Shown here piece by piece: positions 17,854-27,802 of a DNA stretch of 64,000 bases (position 1 is its first letter; every line of letters begins with the position of its first letter). Origin of the DNA: Methylobacterium sp. (GTDB taxonomy: Bacteria; Pseudomonadota; Alphaproteobacteria; Rhizobiales; Beijerinckiaceae); assembly GCA_013823325.1 (NCBI GenBank), contig PNLY01000006.1, forward strand, positions 1 to 64,000, written 5' to 3'. Under the pieces are notes generated by a model. That model saw only the letters and a program-made list of their open reading frames with translations, ran no database searches and was not told the origin of the DNA. The position numbers and the translations under genes were made by a program.

Positions 17854-18186
17854 GAAACCGGCAATGCGATCAGCCGCTTATCGAGGCGCGCCGAGTTTCA
17901 TGGCGCCGCCCCCCTTGCAAGGGCAGGATCATAATCCCATATCTCGGTCACGGTGGTGTCGAGGGCGTTCCACAGCCCTCCGTCCCGTTGAAGACGGCCA
18001 TGAGCCCGAAGGTAGCGACGCCGGATGTACGCGCGCCCTTCCGGACATGGCCGTTAGCGTTTCTGGGTCATCACCTCTCTCGTCATGGTTGGGCTTGTCC
18101 CGACCATCCACGTTTTCGCATCAATAATCGCGCGCAGTGTTCAAGACGTGGATGCTCGCCACAAGGGCGAGCATGACGGCGGTGGC
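17854..18186. other. 333-bp intergenic region with stem-loops and one repeat
   Basis: No convincing gene lies between cls and the MBL hydrolase. From left to right the region holds a short stem GAGGGC/GCCCTC (17961-17980), a 61-bp inverted-repeat unit with arms ACGGCCATG (17994-18002) and CATGGCCGT (18046-18054), and the type A repeat at 18082-18180. Short open frames here have no ribosome-binding site and include the repeat. Confidence 0.6.
18082..18180. repeat. Type A palindromic repeat, inverted copy
   Basis: This is the reverse-orientation copy of the type A repeat. It starts CGTCATGGTTGGGCTTGTCC and ends GTGGATGCTCGCCACAAGGG-CGAGCATGACGG. It differs from the others by a spacer (TTTTCGCATCAATAATCGCG) between the two hairpins. 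It lies downstream of the MBL hydrolase gene. Confidence 0.85.
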
Positions 18187-18852
18187 CTACTGCGAATTCC
18201 CCTGCAGGAACGGATTGGTCCGGCGCTCCTCGCCGAGCGTGCTCGCGGGCCCATGGCCGGGCAGGAACTGGACGTCGTCGCCGAGCGGCAGCAGCTTGCC
18301 CTTGATCCCGCCGATCAGGTCCTTGTGGTTGCCATAGGGGAAATCGGTGCGGCCGACCGAACCGGCGAAAACGGTGTCGCCGGCGAGCAGGAAGCGCAGA
18401 TCCTTCTGGAACAGCGTGACATGGCCGGGCGTGTGGCCGGGCACATGCAGGACGGAGAATGTGATATCGCCGACCGAGACGGTGTCGCCTTCGGCGAGCC
18501 AGCGCGTCGGCGTCACCGCCTGCACGCCGCGCATCTCGAACATCAGCCCCTGCTGCGGCAGGGCGTCGAGCAGGAACTTGTCGGCTTCGTGCGGGCCGAT
18601 GATCGGCAGATTGAGGACGCCGGCAAGCTCGGTCGCGCCGCCGGCATGGTCGATATGGCCATGGGTCAGCCAGATCGCGACCGGCGTGACGCCGAGCTCA
18701 TTCAGCGCGCTGCGGATGCGCTCGACATCGCCGCCGGGATCGACGATCGCCGCCTCCTTGGTGCGCGTGCACCAGACGATCGAGCAGTTCTGCTGGAAAG
18801 CCGTCACCGGCACGACGGCGATGCCGAGCGGGGAGGTCATGTCGTCGGTCAT
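18187..18852 (-). CDS. MBL-fold metallo-hydrolase (glyoxalase II-like, YcbL type)
   Basis: A 221-residue metallo-beta-lactamase-fold enzyme. The zinc ligands are His64-X-His66-X-Asp68-His69 in WLTHGHIDHAGG, then HVPGHTPGHVTLF, LLAGDTVFAGSVGRTDFPYG and FLPGHGPAST. The compact size without a separate C-terminal helical domain matches YcbL-like type II glyoxalases that hydrolyse S-lactoylglutathione-like thioesters. The substrate is inferred from family only. Confidence 0.9.
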   Translation of the reverse strand: MTDDMTSPLGIAVVPVTAFQQNCSIVWCTRTKEAAIVDPGGDVERIRSALNELGVTPVAIWLTHGHIDHAGGATELAGVLNLPIIGPHEADKFLLDALPQQGLMFEMRGVQAVTPTRWLAEGDTVSVGDITFSVLHVPGHTPGHVTLFQKDLRFLLAGDTVFAGSVGRTDFPYGNHKDLIGGIKGKLLPLGDDVQFLPGHGPASTLGEERRTNPFLQGNSQ

Positions 18853-19081
18853 TCCATCATCCCGTCATCGGTCCAGTCAAAACCCCGCAGTGCATGCGCG
18901 GCGCCTCTGCGCAACTGCCATACTCCAAACAACGCCTTGGCCAAACCCGCTCGCCCGGCCGTGTTTCGAAGCCAAGGGGCAATGGCAGTCATACCCGCGA
19001 AGCGATTCAGGACACAGGATGCAGCAACCGACCGATCCGCATCCAGGCACTTTAGCAAAAGCAGCTAAGTTTCCGGCGCAG

Positions 19082-19099
19082 CGATAGGGCAAGCTATCG
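19082..19099 (+). other. Short inverted repeat next to the AraC-type regulator start
   Basis: CGATAG-GGCAAG-CTATCG forms a 6-bp stem immediately before the ATG at 19103. It covers the position where a ribosome-binding site would lie, so it could be an operator or an RNA hairpin limiting translation. One occurrence only. Confidence 0.35.
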
Positions 19100-19102
19100 G
19101 CC

Positions 19103-19963
19103 ATGACCAACGATCGAACGGAACGGGATTATCGCATCCGCGTGGCTCGCGCGGTCGCCGCCATCGTCGCCGACCCGATGGCCAATTCCCGTCTCGATGA
19201 TCTCGCGCGCCTCGCCAATTTCTCACCCTTTCATTTTCACCGCGTCTATGCCGGCGTTGTCGGCGAGACGGTAGCGGCCACCGTCCGCCGCGTTCGGCTG
19301 GCCCTCGCGACCCGTCTCCTGACCAGCTCGAACGAGAGCATCACGCAAGTGGCGCTGGCGGTCGGCTATGACAGCCCGCAAGCCTTCGCGCGCGCCTTTC
19401 ACGAATTCACCGGGCAATCGCCACGCGCATTCCGGCAACAGATGACGCAAGCGTTCGTTGCTGCCGAAATGGCACCCCTGCTCCCCGACGACGCATCCCT
19501 GCCTGCTGTCACGATCGTCGAGCGGCCGGCACGGCAACTGCGTGCGCTGCGGCATGTCGGATCGTTCGCGACCATCCCCCATACGCATCGGCAGCTGCGC
19601 CAGCGCGCCGGTCCCCGCACCGTCGCGGAGAAATGGGGCGCCTCATTCGGCAACCCCGAACATACCGGCCGCTTCCGATATTACGCCGCCATCGCCTCAC
19701 CCGATCCCTGGCCAGAGAACTCGGAGGTCGAGACGCTGGAGATCCCCGGCGGCCGCTATGCCGTGCACCGGCTGGTCGGCCCATACACCCGGATCAATGC
19801 CACTGCACAGGCCATCTATACCAGATGGATGCCGGCCAGCGGCTATGAGCCGGACGACCGGCCGACGCTGGAGCACTATCTCGATACGTCGTCGCGCGGG
19901 ATCGCGCCCGCCGCCTTGCGCACAGACCTGTTCATCCCCATTCGCAGAGCGAGCCCACCATGA
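19103..19963 (+). CDS. AraC-family transcriptional regulator with GyrI-like C-terminal domain
   Basis: This 286-residue regulator has its two AraC helix-turn-helix motifs at the N-terminus: LDDLARLANFSPFHFHRVY and ITQVALAVGYDSPQAFARAF, followed by TGQSPRAFR. The C-terminal half (VTIVERPARQLRALRHVG, GRYAVHRLVGPYTRI) is a GyrI/SOUL-like ligand-binding domain, as in Rob or SbmC-type multidrug sensors. Its stop overlaps the start of the secreted hydrolase gene (ATGA at 19960), so that gene is a likely co-expressed target. Confidence 0.9.
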   Translation: MTNDRTERDYRIRVARAVAAIVADPMANSRLDDLARLANFSPFHFHRVYAGVVGETVAATVRRVRLALATRLLTSSNESITQVALAVGYDSPQAFARAFHEFTGQSPRAFRQQMTQAFVAAEMAPLLPDDASLPAVTIVERPARQLRALRHVGSFATIPHTHRQLRQRAGPRTVAEKWGASFGNPEHTGRFRYYAAIASPDPWPENSEVETLEIPGGRYAVHRLVGPYTRINATAQAIYTRWMPASGYEPDDRPTLEHYLDTSSRGIAPAALRTDLFIPIRRASPP

Positions 19964-20934
19964 CTTTCCGTCGCCTTGTCTCCTGCATCGCGTTTTGCCT
20001 TGCGACCTCGCTGACGCAGGCTGCCGGGCTCAAGCGCCTTGACATTCCCGCCGAAGGGGCACTCCAGCCGCTCAAGGGCGCGGTCTGGTATCCGTGCAGT
20101 CAGCTGCCGAGCGAGACGCGAATCGGCCCCTTCGTCCTATCCGTCAGCATGAATTGCCCGCTCGCTGGCGAGAAACGCCCGCTGATCGTGGTGTCGCATG
20201 GCAGGACCGGCAGCTTCCTCGGACATCGCGACACGGCGGAGATTCTAGCCAATGCCGGCTTCATCGTCGTCGCGATCAATCACCCCGGCGACACCAGCCT
20301 GGACCAGAGCCGTACGCGCGAGTTCCCAATCTTCGTCGAGCGGCCGGCCGACATCAAGCGCACGATCGACTATATGCTCGCCTCATGGCCGGACACAGCC
20401 AGGGTCGATGCCGGGCGCGTCGGCTTCTTCGGCTTCTCCCGCGGCGGCTATACCGGGCTCGTCGCCATCGGCGCCAATCCGTTCTTCGGCAAGCGCCTGC
20501 GACTCTGCGAAGGCAAGAGCGACCCGCTCTGCGGGCAGGTCCGCATGGGCGCGCTTCCGGAGCTCAGCCATGACCCACGTATCAAGGCTGCGGTGATCGT
20601 CGACCCGCTCAGCGTCTTCTTCACGCAGGACAGCTTCAGGACAGTACGGGTGCCGGTTCAGCTCTGGGGCTCCGAGCGCGGGGGCGACGGCGTGACGCCG
20701 GCCGAGGTCGCGGCGATAGCCGACCGGCTGCCGACGAAACCCGACTTCCACATCGTGCCTGGCTCCCAGCATTTCTCCTTCCTGCCACCCTGCCCGGCCG
20801 AGCTGGCCCAATCGACTGCCGAGCTCTGTAGCGACCAGCCCGGTTTCGACCGGGCCGCCTTCCACGCCGATTTCAACGCGCGCGTGCTCGCCTTCTTCAA
20901 GGCGCAGCTCGGCCAGCCGCCGGAGATCAGATAG
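19960..20934 (+). CDS. Secreted alpha/beta hydrolase (dienelactone hydrolase/PAF-acetylhydrolase-like)
   Basis: A 324-residue exported hydrolase. The signal peptide is MTFRRLVSCIAFCLATSLTQ ending at a cleavable AA. The fold shows PLIVVSHGRTGSFLGHRDTA (oxyanion region), the nucleophile elbow GFFGFSRGGYTG and the acid/His region near VPGSQHFSFLPPC. Six or more cysteines in the mature protein suggest disulfides in the periplasm. It resembles secreted hydrolases annotated as predicted dienelactone hydrolases. It is coupled to the AraC-type gene upstream and abuts the convergent gene. Confidence 0.88.
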   Translation: MTFRRLVSCIAFCLATSLTQAAGLKRLDIPAEGALQPLKGAVWYPCSQLPSETRIGPFVLSVSMNCPLAGEKRPLIVVSHGRTGSFLGHRDTAEILANAGFIVVAINHPGDTSLDQSRTREFPIFVERPADIKRTIDYMLASWPDTARVDAGRVGFFGFSRGGYTGLVAIGANPFFGKRLRLCEGKSDPLCGQVRMGALPELSHDPRIKAAVIVDPLSVFFTQDSFRTVRVPVQLWGSERGGDGVTPAEVAAIADRLPTKPDFHIVPGSQHFSFLPPCPAELAQSTAELCSDQPGFDRAAFHADFNARVLAFFKAQLGQPPEIR

Positions 20935-21263
20935 TCAGCGGCGCCCGCAGCGATTGGCGAGCAGCACGCGATAATCGGCGAGCGACTGGTCCATCTGAGC
21001 GACGTTCTCCTCACGCTGCCGGCCGGTCTGGCAAGTCGCGAAGACCGAGCGCGCCTTCTGCATGAAGGTCACGTGATCGCGCCAGGCGGCACATTGCGTC
21101 GCCTGGTCGGCCGTGGCGACCTGCTGCATCTTGTACTGGCGCTGGCGCATCGCCGCCTCGTTCTGGAACAGGTCCCGCGTGCACGTCGCCGGAACGGGAC
21201 GCGGCTGTGCCACAGCGAGAGCAGGAGCCAGGGTCAGCAGGACGGCGACGGCAGCGCGAGCGA

Positions 21264-21267
<4 letters not shown>
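20935..21267 (-). CDS. Small secreted helical protein (unknown)
   Basis: A 110-residue protein with a clean signal peptide ([21 protein letters not shown]). The mature part has four cysteines ([25 protein letters not shown] and ANRCGRR) in a helical, Gln- and Arg-rich context, a pattern of a small disulfide-bonded periplasmic protein. I do not recognise a named family. Its start overlaps the fumarase stop (ATGA), so it is the second gene of the fumarase transcript. Confidence 0.78.
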
Positions 21268-22880
<1,613 letters not shown>

Positions 22881-23015
22881 CGGCGGCACTCCGCGGTTCG
22901 ATGGCGCCGCGCACGGCGCCTCACAGCTTCGGCCGCGTCATAGCCGCTCGGGGCAAGGCCTCCAAGCCTAGACTGTCATCATTCAAAGGAAGAAGCCGCC
23001 TGGTGCGGCCCGCCT

Positions 23016-23477
23016 TCAGGCCGCCTTGGCGGCGGTCTCCGCCAGGATGGCGTAAATGGCGGCCGGGTCATGCGCATGGCGTACCTGCTCGAGCACCGCC
23101 TGGTTGCGCAGCACGCGGGCGACGCGAGCCAGTGCCTTGAGATGGTCGGCTCCCGCGCCTTCCGGCGCGATCAGCACGAAGATGATGTCGACCGGCTGGC
23201 CGTCCAGCGCCTCGAAATCGATCGCCTTCTCGGCACGGGCGAACAGGCCGACGAGACGGTCGATGCCGGCCATGCGGCCATGCGGGATCGCGATTCCGTC
23301 GCCGATGCCGGTCGAGCCCAGGCGCTCACGCTGGAGCAAGGCTTCGAACAGCTCGCGCTCGGGCAGGCCGGTGAGCAGGGCAGCGTGCTGCGCCAGCTCC
23401 TGCAGGGCCTGCTTCTTGCTGTTGGCGCGCAGCGGCGAGATCACCGCATCGGGCCGGAGAAGATCGGTCAGCGTCAT
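23016..23477 (-). CDS. ptsN: PTS IIA-like nitrogen-regulatory protein PtsN (EIIANtr)
   Basis: A 153-residue EIIA domain. The phosphorylatable histidine is His66 in GIGDGIAIPHGRM; other conserved parts are NSKKQALQELA and VDIIFVLIAPEGAGADHLKAL. It is the output protein of the nitrogen phosphotransferase system, which regulates potassium transport and other processes. It is the last gene after rpoN and hpf, the usual gamma/alphaproteobacterial order. ATG 23477 fits the family start; 23489 is an alternative. Confidence 0.94.
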   Translation of the reverse strand: MTLTDLLRPDAVISPLRANSKKQALQELAQHAALLTGLPERELFEALLQRERLGSTGIGDGIAIPHGRMAGIDRLVGLFARAEKAIDFEALDGQPVDIIFVLIAPEGAGADHLKALARVARVLRNQAVLEQVRHAHDPAAIYAILAETAAKAA

Positions 23478-23561
23478 AGGCCAATCCATGCATGTCCCGT
23501 GCCGAAACACGGGCGCCACCGGCGTCCCGGCCGGCGCCCGAACTCCATCAGCGGCGGGACT

Positions 23562-24149
23562 TCAAGAAAGAGAAGCCGGCGGATCGATCCAGCCGATATT
23601 GCCGTCGCGGCGGCGGTATACGACGTTCATGCGGCCATTGCCAGCATGGCGGAAGATAACCACAGGCGCGCCGGTCAGATCGAGCTCGGCGACCGCGTCG
23701 CCAACCGTCATCTGGTGCAGGGATTTGGTCGATTCCGCCACGATCACCGGGTTCTCACCAGCGTGGTCGGCCTCATGCTCCTCGATATCCTCATCGGGGG
23801 CGGCGATCACATAGCTGGGGATTTCCAGGGCGGGCTCGCGCCCATTGGCGGCAGCGGCGCGATCCTTCAGCCGTCGCTTGTAGCGCCGCAGCCGCTTCTC
23901 GATGCGCTCGGCCATCTTGTCGAGGCTGGCATAGGGATCATGCGCAGTGGCAGAGGCTTCGAGGGTGATGCCGGAAGACAGATGCAGGACGCCGTCGGTC
24001 TTGAAGGCGGTGCCATCCTTGCCGACGGTGACGTGGCCCTGATAGCCGCCCTCATAGTACTTGCCCAACGCTGCGGCGACCCTGGCCTCGGCCTGGCCGC
24101 GGAGGGCCTCGCCGACATCGAGATTCTTGCCGGAGATTCGCAAGCTCAT
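23562..24149 (-). CDS. hpf: Ribosome hibernation promoting factor, long form
   Basis: This 195-residue long-form HPF has the N-terminal RaiA-like ribosome-binding domain (MSLRISGKNLDVGEALRGQA, then HDPYASLDKMAERIEKRLRR), an acidic linker and the C-terminal dimerisation domain (KSLHQMTVGDAVAELDLTGA, PVVIFRHAGNGRMNVVYRRR). Long HPF pairs ribosomes into inactive 100S dimers in stationary phase. It sits between rpoN and ptsN. Confidence 0.95.
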   Translation of the reverse strand: MSLRISGKNLDVGEALRGQAEARVAAALGKYYEGGYQGHVTVGKDGTAFKTDGVLHLSSGITLEASATAHDPYASLDKMAERIEKRLRRYKRRLKDRAAAANGREPALEIPSYVIAAPDEDIEEHEADHAGENPVIVAESTKSLHQMTVGDAVAELDLTGAPVVIFRHAGNGRMNVVYRRRDGNIGWIDPPASLS

Positions 24150-24199
24150 GGAGTGCTTCCCCTTCTTGTCGCCATGGTCAGTAGCCGACCATCCTGAGG

Positions 24200-24228
24200 A
24201 GGTAAGAACGCCCTCATGGGGTTGTCAA
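24200..24228 (-). promoter_or_regulatory. Candidate sigma-70 promoter for hpf
   Basis: On the minus strand a perfect -35 TTGACA (24228-24223) is followed after 17 bases by TTACCT, a weak -10. It lies 50-80 bp upstream of the hpf ATG, in the 188-bp gap after rpoN. The -10 match is poor. Confidence 0.35.
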
Positions 24229-24337
24229 TGCGCGGAGCCGCGCAGTTGCGCGGGCAACAGGGCGAAGCTGCGAACGGCTCATGAGGTGACGTGCACTTTG
24301 TGCTGCACCGCAAACTCGCCCTGACGAAGCGCGCGCG

Positions 24338-25870
24338 TCAGCGTCCGGCGTGCGCCATTGTCGCTTTCTCGCGGCGGCGTTCCATCGAAGAGGGAATGCG
24401 CAGCGATTCCCGATATTTCGCCACGGTACGGCGGGCGATGTCGATACCGCTTTCCTTCAGCCTGGTGACGATGGCGTCGTCCGAGAGCACGTCCTTCGGC
24501 AGCTCGTCTTCGATCATCTGCTTGATGCGGTGACGCACCGCCTCGGCCGAATGCGCCTCGCCATAACCGGTCGCGGCGATCGCGGCGGAAAAGAAGTATT
24601 TCATCTCGAAGACCCCACGCGAGCAGGCGAGGTACTTGTTCGAGGTGACGCGCGAGACCGTCGATTCGTGCATGCCGATCGCATCGGCGACGGTCTTCAG
24701 ATTGAGCGGTCGTAAGTGCTCGACGCCATGGGCGAAGAAGCCGTCCTGCTGGCGCACGATCTCGCTGGCGACCTTGAGGATGGTGCGGGCGCGCTGCTCG
24801 AGCGAGCGGGTCAGCCAGTTCGCCGTCTGCAGGCATTCGGCGATGAAGGCCTTCTCGGTATCGCTGCGGGCCGCCTTCGAGACGCGGGCATGATAGGTCT
24901 GGTTGACCAGCACGCGCGGCAAGGTGTCGGGATTGAGGTCGACCAGCCAGGAGCCGTCCGGCGCGGCGCGGATGAAGACGTCCGGCACCACCGTTTCCGC
25001 CGCCGAGCCGCCGAAGGCGCGCCCGGGCTTGGGGTCGAGCCGCCGGATCTCGGCAACCATGTCGGCGATGTCCTCGTCGTCGACGCCGCAGATGCGCCGA
25101 AGGGCGGCATAGTCGCGCTTGGCGAGCAGCGGCAGGTTGGCAATGAGCGCCTGCATGGCGGGATCATAGCGGTCGCGGTCGCGCAGCTGGATCGCCAGGC
25201 ACTCGCCGACATCGCGCGCGGCAATGCCGCTGGGGTCGAATGCCTGGATGATGGCGAGGACCTGCTCGACGCGCGCGAGGTCGACGCCGAGGCGCTCGGC
25301 GATATCGGCCAACGGCTCGGTCAGGTAGCCGGAGTCGTCGACGCCATCGATGATGTGGCGACCGATCAACCGGTCGCCCGGCGCGGTGACGGCGAGGTCG
25401 AGCTGGGCGCTGAGATGCTCATGCAGCGAGAGCTCGCTGGTCAGCCCGTTCTCGAAGCTGTCGGGGCCCTCCTCGAAGGAGCCGCCGGAACCGCCATAGG
25501 CGCCACCGATGATCGGCAGGCTGTCGGTGCCCTGCGCCTCCAGCCGCGCCGCCTTGGGTTGCTCGTTCTGGAAGACGTTGTCGAGCCCGGTGCCGAGCCT
25601 GCCCTCGATACCCTCCTGAGTGTTGAGGCTCTCGGCGCGGGCATAGGTCTCGGCATCGGCGGCATGCAAGCTCTCGCCGGCACCGTTGGCCATGGCCGGC
25701 TCCGGAGCGTCGTCGCCGCGCTCGAGCAGCGGATTGCGCTCCAGCTCGCCCTCGACGAAGCTCTGCAATTCGAGATGGGAGAGCTGGAGCAGCTTGATCG
25801 CCTGCAGCAATTGCGGCGTCATCACCAGGGACTGGCCCTGGCGCAGCTCCATGCGTGGCATCATCGCCAT
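24338..25870 (-). CDS. rpoN: RNA polymerase sigma-54 factor RpoN
   Basis: This 510-residue sigma-54 directs transcription of nitrogen and other activator-dependent genes. The Gln/Leu-rich activator-contact region I is at the N-terminus (RQGQSLVMTPQLLQAIKLLQ). The HTH region carries IGMHESTVSRVTSNKYL. The RpoN box is ARRTVAKYRE near residue 477. The C-terminus is a short basic tail. GGAG lies 14 bases upstream of the first ATG. Confidence 0.97.
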   Translation of the reverse strand: MAMMPRMELRQGQSLVMTPQLLQAIKLLQLSHLELQSFVEGELERNPLLERGDDAPEPAMANGAGESLHAADAETYARAESLNTQEGIEGRLGTGLDNVFQNEQPKAARLEAQGTDSLPIIGGAYGGSGGSFEEGPDSFENGLTSELSLHEHLSAQLDLAVTAPGDRLIGRHIIDGVDDSGYLTEPLADIAERLGVDLARVEQVLAIIQAFDPSGIAARDVGECLAIQLRDRDRYDPAMQALIANLPLLAKRDYAALRRICGVDDEDIADMVAEIRRLDPKPGRAFGGSAAETVVPDVFIRAAPDGSWLVDLNPDTLPRVLVNQTYHARVSKAARSDTEKAFIAECLQTANWLTRSLEQRARTILKVASEIVRQQDGFFAHGVEHLRPLNLKTVADAIGMHESTVSRVTSNKYLACSRGVFEMKYFFSAAIAATGYGEAHSAEAVRHRIKQMIEDELPKDVLSDDAIVTRLKESGIDIARRTVAKYRESLRIPSSMERRREKATMAHAGR

Positions 25871-26019
25871 CGCGATCCCGTCTCCTTAAGCCCGCGACAA
25901 TTCGGCACGGTTCTTGCCTGTGGAACAGACTAGCCGCCGGCCGCTGCCGCGTCAAAGCCTCGCATGGGCTTTTGCGCCGGGAAGTTAATGCACTGCAACA
26001 CCCTAGGAGGATGCTTGCC

Positions 26020-26040
26020 TTTCCGCCTCAGAGGCGGAAA
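26020..26040 (-). other. Hairpin over the lptB stop codon
   Basis: TTTCCGCCT-CTG-AGGCGGAAA forms a perfect 9-bp stem that includes the last codons and stop of lptB. There is no clear T tract after it on the minus strand, so it is either a weak terminator or an mRNA-stabilising hairpin between lptB and rpoN. Confidence 0.5.
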
Positions 26041-26942
26041 TCCTCGCCGAGATAGACCCGACGGACATCGGCATTGGCGATAATCTCGGCCGGCGAGCCT
26101 TCGGTCAGCACGCGGCCGGAATGGATGATGTAGGCGCGATCGACCAGGCCGAGCGTCTCGCGGACATTGTGGTCGGTGATCAGCACGCCGATGCCGCGAT
26201 CGGTCAACTGCCGGACCAGCTCCTGGATGTCGCCGACGGCGATCGGATCGATGCCGGCGAAGGGCTCGTCGAGCAGGATGAAGGAGGGCCGCCCGGCGAG
26301 CGCGCGAGCGATCTCGCAGCGGCGGCGCTCGCCGCCCGACAGCGCGATCGAGGGCGCCTTGCGCAGGCGGCTGATGTTGAATTCGTCGAGCAGTTTGTCG
26401 AGCTCGCGCTCGCGCTTCTTGCGGTTCGGCTCGACCACTTCGAGCACCGCGCGGATATTATCCTCGACCGAGAGGCCGCGGAAGATCGAGGCTTCCTGCG
26501 GCAGGTAGCCGATGCCGAGCCGGGCGCGCTGGTACATCGGCAGATTGGTGATGTCGTTGCCTTCGAGCGAGATCACGCCCATATCGGCGCTGACCAGGCC
26601 GGTGATCATGTAGAAGATCGTGGTCTTGCCGGCGCCGTTCGGTCCGAGCAGGCCGACAGCCTCGCCATTGCGGACGTAGAGCGAGGCCTCGCTCACGACA
26701 TTGCGGGCACCATAGGTCTTGCGCAGCCCGCTGACGGCGAGGATGCCGGTGCCGCCGACGGCGCTCGCGACGCGGCCCGATTGGACCTCCTCCTCAGCCG
26801 CCGGCCCGCCCTTGCCCCGGGCGAAAAGCCCGCCTAGCCGGCCGAACAGCCCGGTACGCGCCGCCGGCGCCTTGGCCGGCCGCGTCTGGCTGGGCTGCGC
26901 CTGCTGGGCAGCCTCGGGGGGCGGGGACATGGATATCGTCAC
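26028..26942 (-). CDS. lptB: LPS export ABC transporter ATP-binding protein LptB
   Basis: A 304-residue ABC ATPase powering LPS extraction from the inner membrane. Walker A is LLGPNGAGKTTIFYM, the signature is IALSGGERRRCEIARAL, Walker B is FILLDEPFAGIDP and the H-loop lies in VLITDHNVRETL. About 65 residues rich in Ala, Pro, Gln and Gly precede the ATPase domain, an extension E. coli LptB lacks. The frame starts with GTG at 26942; ATG 26930 is a reasonable alternative. It follows lptC and lptA, as usual. Confidence 0.94.
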   Translation of the reverse strand: MTISMSPPPEAAQQAQPSQTRPAKAPAARTGLFGRLGGLFARGKGGPAAEEEVQSGRVASAVGGTGILAVSGLRKTYGARNVVSEASLYVRNGEAVGLLGPNGAGKTTIFYMITGLVSADMGVISLEGNDITNLPMYQRARLGIGYLPQEASIFRGLSVEDNIRAVLEVVEPNRKKRERELDKLLDEFNISRLRKAPSIALSGGERRRCEIARALAGRPSFILLDEPFAGIDPIAVGDIQELVRQLTDRGIGVLITDHNVRETLGLVDRAYIIHSGRVLTEGSPAEIIANADVRRVYLGEDFRL

Positions 26943-27047
26943 AGGAAGAGATACAATCCGCTGGCGTGCGACATGGGTCCGCTCTGGTATGCGAGGCGCG
27001 CCAAACTGGCAACGCCTTCCTGCAGCTGCCCCTGCCGTAAGGGAAGA

Positions 27048-27761
27048 TCAGTTGGTCGGCGTGGCGGCCGGCTTGGCGCCTGCCTTGGTGTCCTTCTTGT
27101 CTTTGCCCTCCTCGCCCGAATTCGGCACGAAGAAGCCTTGGACGCGCCCGCTCGACGTCACGTTGGCGATGCCGGTCTGCGTGTTGTAGACAAGCTTGTC
27201 GCCGCGGGTGATGTTCGGGCCGTCGTTCAGCGCGACATTGCCGGTCATGATCACCTGATTGTTGGCGCGGTCGAAGACGGCGTTGTCCGAGGTCGCGGCC
27301 TGCGTCTTCGAGACCACCGTGACCGGGCCCGTGCATTCGATTCGCTTGATCGCGCCGTCATTGGCTCCCTGGCCCTGCGCCGCGGGCTGCGCCGGCTTCG
27401 GCGCGGCGCCCTGCCCGCCCTGGCCGCGGCCCTCATAGAACACCGTCATCACCGAGCAACGCACGGTCGTCTCGCCCTGCACTGCGACGACGTTGCCCGA
27501 GAAGATCGCCTTGTTGTCCTTGTCGAGCACGTCGAGCTTGTTCGCGTCGATCTTGATCGGCTCCTTGCTGTCGCTGCCCATGCCGCCGAAGGGCGAACCA
27601 GGGGCACCGCCGCGCGGCTTGGCCGGCTTGGCCGGCGTCGCGCTCGCAGCGGCCGGTGCGGCCGCGGGGGCGGAGCCGGACCGCGCAGGCTGCTGGGCCA
27701 GCGCCGTGACGGACAGCGCCGGCGCGATCAAGGCCGCGAGGGCAAAAACGAGAGGTTTCAT
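27048..27761 (-). CDS. lptA: LPS transport periplasmic protein LptA
   Basis: A 237-residue OstA-domain protein that forms the periplasmic bridge for LPS. The signal peptide is MKPLVFALAALIAPALSVTA-LAQ, followed by an Ala/Pro-rich linker. The beta-jellyroll segments are IKIDANKLDVLDKDNKAIFS, GNVVAVQGETTVRCSVMTVF, NNQVIMTGNVALNDGPN and GDKLVYNTQTGIANV. A Gly/Gln/Ala-rich insertion near residues 120-140 interrupts the repeat. ATG 27761 is chosen because the signal peptide begins there. Confidence 0.92.
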   Translation of the reverse strand: MKPLVFALAALIAPALSVTALAQQPARSGSAPAAAPAAASATPAKPAKPRGGAPGSPFGGMGSDSKEPIKIDANKLDVLDKDNKAIFSGNVVAVQGETTVRCSVMTVFYEGRGQGGQGAAPKPAQPAAQGQGANDGAIKRIECTGPVTVVSKTQAATSDNAVFDRANNQVIMTGNVALNDGPNITRGDKLVYNTQTGIANVTSSGRVQGFFVPNSGEEGKDKKDTKAGAKPAATPTN

Positions 27762-27802
27762 CGGCGTTCCGTCATTGCTCCACATGGCTCGATGCAACGG
27801 CC

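Noticed and set aside
17929-18176. Short frames over the type A repeat near 18100 (for example starting MDGRDKPNHDE)
   Set aside because: They are translations of the palindromic repeat; similar peptides appear wherever the repeat occurs.
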